This document shows positions 6,789 through 13,801 of a DNA stretch of 15,068 nucleotides, one piece after another. The notes under the pieces were generated by a model. The model saw only the letters and a list, made by a program, of their open reading frames with translations. It did not search any database and had not been told where the DNA came from. The stretch is taken from the NCBI GenBank assembly GCA_023301395.1, contig JALZUY010000201.1, positions 1 through 15,068 on the forward strand, in the 5' to 3' direction. The position numbers and the translations under genes were made by a program. Position 1 is the first letter of the stretch. Every line of letters starts with the position of its first letter. The stretch is from Nonlabens sp. Lineage in GTDB: Bacteria; Bacteroidota; Bacteroidia; Flavobacteriales; Flavobacteriaceae.

Positions 6789-7595
6789 ATGACTTATTTA
6801 AAATATTTATTTGTGTTTATCGGACTTCAGATGACATCAAGTCAGGTTAATGATGATCTATTATTTGTAGTAGATTATGTAGGAACTTACCAAAGATATA
6901 AAACCCAAGATACTCCATACAAAGAATATTTTAGATTGATGAAAAGACAAGATAGTTCTATTTTTCAAAGTATTAATGGTATGATTAAAGATACTGTTCT
7001 AAGGGATGTTACCAGCACAAAAACCTTTAGAAAATTACCAAATACTCATCATAGTTATGCTATTCGGTATGAAAGAGATACTTTAATATATTGGGATAAA
7101 GTTTTTCAAAAAGATTATGAATATGAGGAAAAGCCCAATTTTGAATGGAGTTTTTTAAGTCAAACTAAAATTATATCTGGATATAATTGCAGATTGGCTT
7201 CTGTTAATTACTCTGGACGCACCTGGTTTGCTTGGTATGCAATCGAATTACCTATAAACGCAGGACCTTATAAATTTAGAGGTCTGCCTGGGTTAATAAT
7301 AGATTGCTATGACAAGGATATGAATTATCGTTGGCAATTTTTTAAATTATATAAGAGTGAGAAGAAAATTGTTTTTCAAAAATTTCATTTTTCTAATGAA
7401 TTAGAAGAAATAATTAAAATCACAAAAAATGATTTCTTAGAGTTACAATATTCTTTAAAAAATGCTTCTTTCAATGAACTTAATAAAACGGGTGCATCTG
7501 GATTTAAAGTATTATCCATGAGTGATGACTCGAGTTTAAGAGAAACTAAGACCTTAAATGGACGAGGTTTTATACCTATTGAGTTAAAAGAATAA
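6789..7595 (+). CDS. GLPGLI family protein
   Basis: This 268-residue protein carries the defining motif GLPGLI at 165-170 within the conserved block IISGYNCRLA-x-x-NYSGRTWFAWY (128-150) and INAGPYKFRGLPGLIIDCYD. A short signal peptide is visible (about residues 1-18, LKYLFVFIGLQMTSSQ). The family (TIGR01200, also called Porph_ging) is restricted to Bacteroidota and its function is unknown; members are exported and often stand beside TonB-receptor-like barrels, as here. The ATG at 6789 is preferred over an upstream in-frame TTG, which lies inside the terminator stem. There is a 14-bp gap to the next gene, so the pair is surely co-transcribed. No membrane segment other than the signal is seen. 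Confidence 0.9.
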   Translation: MTYLKYLFVFIGLQMTSSQVNDDLLFVVDYVGTYQRYKTQDTPYKEYFRLMKRQDSSIFQSINGMIKDTVLRDVTSTKTFRKLPNTHHSYAIRYERDTLIYWDKVFQKDYEYEEKPNFEWSFLSQTKIISGYNCRLASVNYSGRTWFAWYAIELPINAGPYKFRGLPGLIIDCYDKDMNYRWQFFKLYKSEKKIVFQKFHFSNELEEIIKITKNDFLELQYSLKNASFNELNKTGASGFKVLSMSDDSSLRETKTLNGRGFIPIELKE

Positions 7596-7608
7596 TTTAA
7601 ATTATTCT
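7589..7608. repeat. 20-bp perfect palindrome spanning GLPGLI stop and receptor start region
   Basis: AGAATAATTTAAATTATTCT includes the TAA stop of the GLPGLI gene (7593-7595) and ends one base before the receptor ATG at 7610. As RNA it would form an AT-only hairpin over the initiation region; as DNA it could be a binding site. Position is observed, function inferred. Confidence 0.45.
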
Positions 7609-7609
7609 C

Positions 7610-10288
7610 ATGAACTTAATAGTTAAACGCAATATTTCCAATAATTTATGGTCTTCTTTTTCTTTCATCTGTTTAATTAGTTGCTTTGCTTGTGCTCAGA
7701 AATCAATTCAATTAAAAGTAACAGATAAATTAAAGAAAGAAATAAATTTCGTTTCTATTGTAGCGACTACAGATAGTCTTGAAACTGATATAGTGGCATA
7801 TACCTCAAAGAGTAGCAAGGGTATTTATATTCTTAATCTACCCGGAAAAAACCAACAAGATTCACTATGGTTGACTCTTAGGCATGTTTCTCACGACGTA
7901 AAAAAGGTTTTCGTCGCTAACGAATCGACTATTTTATCTATTCAATTAGAAAAAAATGAAAATCAACTTGATGAAATATTTTTAGAAGCTAAGAAATCTT
8001 TAGTTATTAAAGGAGATACTTTGTCCTTTGATGTAAAGTCACTTCAAAAACAAAAAGATTATACTATTGAAGATGTTATTGCAAGGATTCCTGGTGTAAC
8101 AATTAAATCCGATGGTGCTATCACTTATAATGGACGACTCATTTCCCATTTTTATATCAATGGATTAGATTTATTAGAAGGGAAATATAATTTAGCCACC
8201 AGAGGTATTCCTGGCACTGCTGTAGATGATATTCAAGTCCTTACTAAACATAATCATGCGCTAATTGATCAAGGTAAAACAAACTCTGACAAGGTTGCGA
8301 TTAATATTAATATTGATAAAGAAAATGTGATTTTCGGTAGCTCGAAAGGTGACATAGGTGTGCCTATTCCATTGTATAATGCGGAGCTTACTCCAGTATT
8401 AATTAATAAAAATCTCCAAAATTTATTAACTGTAAAGACTAATCAAATAGGAAAAGATTTAAGTGTTGAAGGTAAAAAATTGACTTCTGTAGATTATGCC
8501 ATTAAATCTATTTCTCAAGAAGAATTTACCTTGCTTAAGGAGCCAAATACAGAAGGGCAATCGATTCCTGAAAAGTACTGGCGGGATAATACATCTTTGT
8601 CTTTTTCAAATGATTTACTCTTTAAAAATAAAAATTCAACAGAATATAAATTGGGTTTAAGGTATAATCAAAATGATAATTATTTTCTTAATAGAACAAA
8701 TACCAATTATTTTACAGGAAGTGATCAAACTGCTGTAAACAATATCTCAGAAAATAATTTTGACAATTCAAACTTCACGAGTTCATTTGTAATTGAAAAT
8801 AATAAAAAAGAAAAGTTTTCAAAAAACAAACTTTTTTTGAATTTCAAAAACTCAAAAGGCTCTTCTGTAAATTTGCTTAATAATCTTCCTGTAGACTATT
8901 TGTTTGAAAGACAACAAATTCAAATTGAAAACACCTATGAATTTAAAAAGCATATAGGTAATACCTTGGTTAATAATGTTTTTATTGCTCAATATCAAAA
9001 GAATGAAGAGGAATCATTTGCTAGTCCTCTGGTTTTTCAATCTCAAATCCCTACATTTTTAGATTCAGAAAACACATCACAACAAGTCAATTTCCAAAGT
9101 TTAAACTTAGGATCTTCTACTCAATTTAACTTTAGTACGGGTAAGTTAAATTGGGATATAAATCAAAAATTATTTTGGCGTTCAGAACAACTAAAAACTC
9201 TACTGTTTCAAGAACCTCAGCAATTTGATGTTTTGTTTCCTTTTAAAAGTGATTTTAATCTTAATACATTTAATTCAAGCACTGATTTATCTACCTCGTA
9301 CAGGTATAAAAAAATCATAACTAGTTTAAACACCTCGTTTGAATTTAACAATTTAACTAGAAATGATAAATTCAATCAAGATACAAAAGCAAATGACAAT
9401 TTCTTTTTCATTCAACCTCGGTTATCTCTCAAATATGAGTTTAACGATAAATTATCGATAAATATAGCCACTTCGTATAATACTAAGATATCAAACTTAT
9501 CAAATTTATTTCCTGCGTTAATATTACAAGATTATTTAACTTTGAGTGTGAACCCAACTCAGATAAATCAAACCTCTTCTCTTACAACTTCTTTCTATTC
9601 TAGTTATAAAAACATAATCAAAGGATTTTATGCTAATTTGAGAGTATCTAACACTAAATCTATTTCAGGTTTTACATTTACATCAACAATAGATAACAAT
9701 GGATTAAATGCTATCAACGCCTTAGATCGAGATAACGAAACATCTACCATTTCCATTAATGGGGATGTCACTAAAAAGATCATAAATGGAATGTTACTTA
9801 CCGCAGATTTTAGCTATCTGAGTAGTCAAACTCAATCTTTTTTTAATAATAATCTCCTAAATATCAATAATGATAGATACGAGGTGGGATTAAAATGGTC
9901 TTATGATATTCGCTCTTGGTATGGTTTGGAAATTAATGGTAATTATGAGAAAGGAATAAGTTCTTTTGCACAAAGTTCTAATAGTAATCAAAATTTAAGA
10001 GGTGCTTTTGATTTTAGTTTTTATTTAAACTCTAAAAGCCGATTTAATATAGGTGGAGAAGTCTTAAGAACTAGCTTCTCGGAGGATTCTAATGTGAATA
10101 CTAATTCTTTATTTAATTCTTCCTACCATTATCAACCTTCAAAAAAAATAAAATTAAGATTAGAATTGTTGAATATTTTTGATATTAAGAATTATACTAT
10201 AATTAGCAATAATGCAAATTTCACATCACAATATCAGTATCAATTAAGGCCTCGACAATTCAATATAGGTTTTACTTACACATTATAA
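7610..10288 (+). CDS. TonB-dependent-receptor-like outer-membrane protein
   Basis: This 892-residue protein has a signal peptide (about 1-29, ending CFACAQ), then a carboxypeptidase-regulatory-like beta-sandwich (about 31-115), a plug-like domain (about 120-238: LDEIFLEA, GDTLSFDV, TIEDVIARIPGVTIKSDGAITYNGRLIS-x-FYINGLDLLEG, VDDIQVLTKHNH), and a long beta-barrel rich in N, S, T and alternating aromatic strands from about residue 255. The last residues, RPRQFNIGFTYTL, look like a closing barrel strand. It lacks a neighbouring SusD, so it is not a classic glycan-uptake pair; instead it is paired with a GLPGLI protein. Ligand is unknown; peptide, metal complex or an assembly role are all possible. 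Its 3' end overlaps yggS by 13 bp on the other strand, with no terminator between them. Confidence 0.85.
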   Translation: MNLIVKRNISNNLWSSFSFICLISCFACAQKSIQLKVTDKLKKEINFVSIVATTDSLETDIVAYTSKSSKGIYILNLPGKNQQDSLWLTLRHVSHDVKKVFVANESTILSIQLEKNENQLDEIFLEAKKSLVIKGDTLSFDVKSLQKQKDYTIEDVIARIPGVTIKSDGAITYNGRLISHFYINGLDLLEGKYNLATRGIPGTAVDDIQVLTKHNHALIDQGKTNSDKVAININIDKENVIFGSSKGDIGVPIPLYNAELTPVLINKNLQNLLTVKTNQIGKDLSVEGKKLTSVDYAIKSISQEEFTLLKEPNTEGQSIPEKYWRDNTSLSFSNDLLFKNKNSTEYKLGLRYNQNDNYFLNRTNTNYFTGSDQTAVNNISENNFDNSNFTSSFVIENNKKEKFSKNKLFLNFKNSKGSSVNLLNNLPVDYLFERQQIQIENTYEFKKHIGNTLVNNVFIAQYQKNEEESFASPLVFQSQIPTFLDSENTSQQVNFQSLNLGSSTQFNFSTGKLNWDINQKLFWRSEQLKTLLFQEPQQFDVLFPFKSDFNLNTFNSSTDLSTSYRYKKIITSLNTSFEFNNLTRNDKFNQDTKANDNFFFIQPRLSLKYEFNDKLSINIATSYNTKISNLSNLFPALILQDYLTLSVNPTQINQTSSLTTSFYSSYKNIIKGFYANLRVSNTKSISGFTFTSTIDNNGLNAINALDRDNETSTISINGDVTKKIINGMLLTADFSYLSSQTQSFFNNNLLNINNDRYEVGLKWSYDIRSWYGLEINGNYEKGISSFAQSSNSNQNLRGAFDFSFYLNSKSRFNIGGEVLRTSFSEDSNVNTNSLFNSSYHYQPSKKIKLRLELLNIFDIKNYTIISNNANFTSQYQYQLRPRQFNIGFTYTL

Positions 10289-10953
10289 TCTCTTGAACCA
10301 AAAATTGCACTACCTATTCTAACCATAGTACTGCCTTCCTTCATCGCAATTTCATAATCTCCTGTCATTCCCATAGAAAGAGTTTTGAGCTCGTGAGAAT
10401 CATTGATAAGATTATTATGGTTAATATGATCGAGTAGCGTTTTTAAACTACTGAATTCTTTGCGCACTTGTTCTTGATCATCAGTAAAAGTAGCCATTCC
10501 CATAAGTCCTGTGATGCGCACATTTTTATGAGTCGCAAATTCATCACTAGATAAGAGTTCTAGCAACTCTTCTTGATCAAAACCAAACTTAGTCTCTTCA
10601 GTGGCGATATGAATTTGTAGTAGACAATCTATAACGCGATTATTATTAAGAGCTTGCTTATTAATTTCTTTGAGTAATCGTGGTGAATCTACACTATGAA
10701 TTAAATGAACATAAGGCGCCATATATTTCACCTTATTACGTTGCGTGTGACCTATCATGTGCCAGTGAATATCCTTAGGTAGCGTTTCCCACTTTTCGGT
10801 CATTTCTTGAATCTTGTTTTCACCAAAATGCCTTTGTCCAGCCTCATAAGCCACTTGCAGGTCGCTCATAGGTTTTGTTTTGCTTACTGCAACCAGTAAG
10901 GCTTTGGGCTCTATGCTTTCGCGAAAGCGTAATAAATTATCCTTTATACTCAT
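10276..10953 (-). CDS. yggS: YggS-family PLP homeostasis protein
   Basis: This 225-residue cytosolic protein (PLPBP/YggS) binds pyridoxal phosphate without known catalysis and balances vitamin B6 and amino-acid pools. The PLP lysine is Lys25 in LVAVSKTKP; other signatures are HFGENKIQE, WHMIGHTQRNKVKY, GLMGMATFT and the phosphate-binding SMGMTGDYEIAM. Two oddities: codons near the start hold the palindrome giving LRFRES, and the last part (bases 10276-10348) differs in synonymous sites from the displaced copy at 6092-6155 and ends SRDYNV rather than SRD. This suggests that its 3' end arrived with the cassette. The start overlaps the DUF1015 stop (ATGA). Confidence 0.95.
   Translation of the reverse strand: MSIKDNLLRFRESIEPKALLVAVSKTKPMSDLQVAYEAGQRHFGENKIQEMTEKWETLPKDIHWHMIGHTQRNKVKYMAPYVHLIHSVDSPRLLKEINKQALNNNRVIDCLLQIHIATEETKFGFDQEELLELLSSDEFATHKNVRITGLMGMATFTDDQEQVRKEFSSLKTLLDHINHNNLINDSHELKTLSMGMTGDYEIAMKEGSTMVRIGSAIFGSRDYNV
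10349..10399. repeat. 51-bp direct repeat, right copy (inside yggS)
   Basis: Identical to 6156-6206. It encodes the conserved HELKTLSMGMTGDYEIAM segment of YggS and marks the right boundary of the cassette. Confidence 0.92.
10915..10932 (-). repeat. Coding-embedded palindrome, copy 2 (in yggS)
   Basis: GCTTTCGCGAAAGC at 10915-10928 is a perfect 14-bp palindrome. Read in the sense of yggS, the 18 bases TTACGCTTTCGCGAAAGC equal copy 1 at 3841-3858 and again encode LRFRES (YggS residues 8-13). Confidence 0.85.
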
Positions 10954-12173
10954 GATTCAAATTGATAAACGGTGAGTCCGCTAGGTAGTTTAGGTTTTAT
11001 GTAAGTACTCTTAGGTGGCATGATCATCGACTCGTCTGCAATGGACTTCATTTGTTCCACAGTAGCTGGGAATAAACCAAATCCTAGGGTGAATTCTCCT
11101 TTGTCTACACGATCCTTAATGCGCACTAAATCAGTCTGTCCAAAACTATAGGAGATGCGAGAATCATTACGCAAATCTTCAATGCCTAAGATAGGTTTAA
11201 GAACCAGATCATAGAGCATTTGTGTATCGAGATCATCCAGTGGTGTGTTAATTTCATAAGTATCTTTACGTAAATAAAGACTGTAAAATTCACCATCTAA
11301 GTACATAGAGAAATGATGTTTTTTAGAAGGTTTGTACATCTCTAGGCCACGATTTTGAATACGGAATTTCATGTCTAGTCGCATTAAAAAATCTTCTTTA
11401 CTCAAGCCGTTGAGGTCTTTAATAAGTCGATTGTATTCATAGATGCGCAGCTGACTTTCGGCAATTAAATAACTCATGAAATAGTTATAACTCTCATGTT
11501 TATCACCTAATTCACCTGCCAGTAAAGATGAACTGGCACTGCGATGGTGACCGTCAGCAATATAGATGTGAGACATTGCATTAAACTGAACTTGTAGTGC
11601 AGCTATGTCTTTTTCATTATCAATCACCCATAATTTATGGCAACTACTATCGGTAGTTATGAAATCATAAACTGGTGTCGATTCTTTTTGAGATGTAATG
11701 ATGGAGTTTACTTGATCATCATCTGGATAGGTGAGTAGAACAGGCTCTGCATTAAATCCTACCGTTTTCAAGTACTCTTTAAATAGTTTTTCTCTTTGCT
11801 CTAGAGTATCCTCGTGTTTTTTAATGAGTCCGTTGTCATAATCGCTAGTAGATGTTCCAGCTATAATTCCTGTATAAGATTGAATCTCATCAGACCGCTC
11901 ATAAATATAAAATACGGGAGATTCATCTTGAATAAGGTATTGTTCTTCCTTAAATTCAAGATAGCGATTACGTACTAAATTGAAACGGTCTTCTCCTTTT
12001 AAACTATGACTGAATTTATAGCCAGGATTTAAAATATGTAAAAAGCTAAAAGGGTTATACTTCAACAACGCCTCAAGCTCTGCATCACTATAATCTTGAT
12101 AAGCTCTAGATATAACATGCGATGCCATGTTAGGCTTTGCTCGTACTCCTCTAAAAGGTTTTATGATAGGCAT
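10950..12173 (-). CDS. DUF1015 family protein
   Basis: This 407-residue cytosolic protein belongs to DUF1015, recognised by the N-terminal IKPFRGVRAKP (4-14), the NPFSFLHILNPGYKF stretch (40-54), and the hallmark IADGHHRSAS at 205-214. No transmembrane segment is present. I recall the family being linked to serine metabolism and frequently found beside serA/serC in Flavobacteriia; neither gene is in this window. It ends in a four-base overlap with yggS and begins five bases after the unrecognised 214-residue gene, so the three are co-transcribed. Biochemical activity is not shown by the sequence. Confidence 0.88.
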   Translation of the reverse strand: MPIIKPFRGVRAKPNMASHVISRAYQDYSDAELEALLKYNPFSFLHILNPGYKFSHSLKGEDRFNLVRNRYLEFKEEQYLIQDESPVFYIYERSDEIQSYTGIIAGTSTSDYDNGLIKKHEDTLEQREKLFKEYLKTVGFNAEPVLLTYPDDDQVNSIITSQKESTPVYDFITTDSSCHKLWVIDNEKDIAALQVQFNAMSHIYIADGHHRSASSSLLAGELGDKHESYNYFMSYLIAESQLRIYEYNRLIKDLNGLSKEDFLMRLDMKFRIQNRGLEMYKPSKKHHFSMYLDGEFYSLYLRKDTYEINTPLDDLDTQMLYDLVLKPILGIEDLRNDSRISYSFGQTDLVRIKDRVDKGEFTLGFGLFPATVEQMKSIADESMIMPPKSTYIKPKLPSGLTVYQFES

Positions 12174-12178
12174 GGCTT

Positions 12179-12823
12179 TTATTTAATATCTCCTATCCAT
12201 ACGTTTCCTTTGTGAAAAGCACGGTAATCGGAATCTGGGATTGATGAGTCAATAATTTTTTTATGTTTCTTTTTTTCTACTTTACGATACCATGCTTTTT
12301 CTTCAAGGAACTCTTCCATATCGTAATAATCATCTACTGTGCCTAATTCATTAAAATCAATTAACTCTTGATCAAATCTTTGTTCCCAGGTAAATGCGGG
12401 ATAAGTTCTAGCAATATCCTTTATTCCAGATTGTTCTATTGAAATCGATCGTTCTGGTTTTGCATGAGTTATTTCATAAAAATCAATAGCATCATCAATA
12501 GCACATACTACTTGAGACTCCGCAAATCTTATGTCATTCAACCAGATTTTAAGGTAATAAGGTTTACCTAATTGATCCAATTGTTTTTTACGCTCTTTAT
12601 AAATTTCTACTAATCCTTGAGTGATTAATTTTCTAGCTTTACCTCTAGGTTGTGGTATTAAATTATTTGACAAAGAGATATTTGAAAAAGGACTGATGTG
12701 AATCTTCACCCAATCTCGTTGTCTATACTCAAGTCTTTCAAGATCTATGAACTTGTTTTGTTTAATCCATTTATCAATATCTTTCCACAGATTTTGATAA
12801 CCTCTGTATTTTTTTGAGTACAT
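12179..12823 (-). CDS. Unrecognised soluble protein in the DUF1015-yggS operon
   Basis: I do not recognise this 214-residue protein. It has no signal peptide or membrane segment, is rich in charged and aromatic residues, and starts MYSKKYRGYQNLWKDIDKWIK. A central region (about 55-118) contains PRGKARKLITQGLVEIYKERKKQL and LKIWLNDIRFAESQVVCAI; the C-terminal part is acidic (DDYYDMEEFLEEKAW) followed by a lysine cluster (KKKHKKI). The start follows hbd by 25 bp and its stop is five bases before DUF1015, which supports it being a real, expressed gene. It may be a lineage-specific insertion in an otherwise conserved metabolic operon. Confidence 0.7.
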   Translation of the reverse strand: MYSKKYRGYQNLWKDIDKWIKQNKFIDLERLEYRQRDWVKIHISPFSNISLSNNLIPQPRGKARKLITQGLVEIYKERKKQLDQLGKPYYLKIWLNDIRFAESQVVCAIDDAIDFYEITHAKPERSISIEQSGIKDIARTYPAFTWEQRFDQELIDFNELGTVDDYYDMEEFLEEKAWYRKVEKKKHKKIIDSSIPDSDYRAFHKGNVWIGDIK

Positions 12824-12848
12824 AATAATTCTATAAAGTTAATTCAAC

Positions 12849-13736
12849 TTATTTAAAACTAGAACTCACTTTCTCTGCTTTCCTAGATTCAGTATAGTCG
12901 TAAAAACCTTCTCCAGATTTCACACCTTTTTTACCAGCCATCACCATATTAACTAATAATGGACATGGAGCATATTTAGGATTCTTAAATCCATCGTGCA
13001 TCACGTTAAGAATGGATAAACAAACATCTAGGCCTATGAAATCTGCTAGTTGTAATGGTCCCATAGGATGAGCCATCCCTAATTTCATTACCGTATCTAT
13101 TTCTTCAACACCAGCAACGCCATTGTATAAAGTCTCAATAGCCTCATTAATCATAGGCATTAAAATACGGTTTGCTACAAATCCTGGATAGTCATTTACT
13201 TCAGTAGGTGTTTTACCTAACTGCTTAGACAGTTCCATTATGGTTTGAGTTACATCATCACTTGTAGAATAACCTCTTATGATTTCTACCAGTTTCATAA
13301 TAGGAACTGGATTCATAAAGTGCATTCCTATAACGTGCTCAGGTCGCTTAGTAACTGCTGCGATTTGAGTTATAGATATAGAAGATGTGTTAGTAGATAA
13401 AATACAGTTTGCTGGAGCAAATTCATCCATCTGTCCAAAGATCTTCAATTTTAAATCTAAATTTTCTGTTGCGGCTTCTACAACTAAATCTGCTTGAGCG
13501 ACACCAGTTTTTAGATCTGTAAAAGAAGTAATGTTCCCTAGAGTAGTTGCTTTATCAGCATCAGTAATGCGCTCTTTTGCAATCATGCGATCTAGGTTCT
13601 TAGAAATAGTTCCTAAACCTCTATCGATAGCTTCTTGTGAGATATCTACTAGAGCAACCTTAAATCCTGATTGTGCAAATGTGTGTGCGATACCATTACC
13701 CATGGTTCCTGCGCCTATTACGGTTATATTTTTCAT
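12849..13736 (-). CDS. hbd: 3-hydroxybutyryl-CoA dehydrogenase
   Basis: This 295-residue NAD(P)-dependent enzyme oxidises (S)-3-hydroxyacyl-CoA in beta-oxidation or reduces acetoacetyl-CoA in the opposite direction. The Rossmann motif GAGTMGNGIA is at 8-17; the catalytic dyad is in HFMNPVPIMKLVEII (His139 and Glu151); the C-terminal domain has PGFVANRILMPMINEA, GMAHPMGPLQLADFIGLD and GEGFYDY. Length is typical of single-domain bacterial forms. It lies 65 bp downstream of the Gfo/Idh gene, with tandem 13-base repeats in the gap, and may have its own promoter. Confidence 0.95.
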   Translation of the reverse strand: MKNITVIGAGTMGNGIAHTFAQSGFKVALVDISQEAIDRGLGTISKNLDRMIAKERITDADKATTLGNITSFTDLKTGVAQADLVVEAATENLDLKLKIFGQMDEFAPANCILSTNTSSISITQIAAVTKRPEHVIGMHFMNPVPIMKLVEIIRGYSTSDDVTQTIMELSKQLGKTPTEVNDYPGFVANRILMPMINEAIETLYNGVAGVEEIDTVMKLGMAHPMGPLQLADFIGLDVCLSILNVMHDGFKNPKYAPCPLLVNMVMAGKKGVKSGEGFYDYTESRKAEKVSSSFK

Positions 13737-13763
13737 AGTTTGGTTAAGTTTTTATAATGATCT

Positions 13764-13789
13764 GACTATAGTATTAGACTATATCATTA
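13764..13789. repeat. Tandem 13-bp repeats upstream of hbd
   Basis: Two adjacent copies of GACTATANNATTA (13764-13776 and 13777-13789) differ at two positions. The same stretch contains ATAGT/ACTAT inverted arms. Lying 28 to 53 bases before the hbd ATG, they could be a regulator's binding site. No -7 box was found in this gap. Confidence 0.4.
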
Positions 13790-13801
13790 CTGATTTTTAA
13801 T

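Larger units (their letters stand above)
6156..10399. mobile_element. 4.2-kb cassette integrated at the 3' end of yggS, no recombinase
   Basis: A segment with a 4193-bp repeat period is bounded by the 51-bp direct repeats. The right copy is inside the intact yggS; the left copy carries a displaced yggS end. The cargo is a small Cys-containing protein, a GLPGLI protein and a TonB-receptor-like barrel. Base composition is lower in GC than the flanks: two lines sampled in the receptor gene (8701-8760, 9361-9420) are each 16/60 GC, while a line in hbd (12961-13020) is 22/60. No integrase, transposase or relaxase frame is present, so it was mobilised in trans, entered by homologous recombination, or lost its own machinery. 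The boundary geometry is observed; mobility is inferred. Confidence 0.65.
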
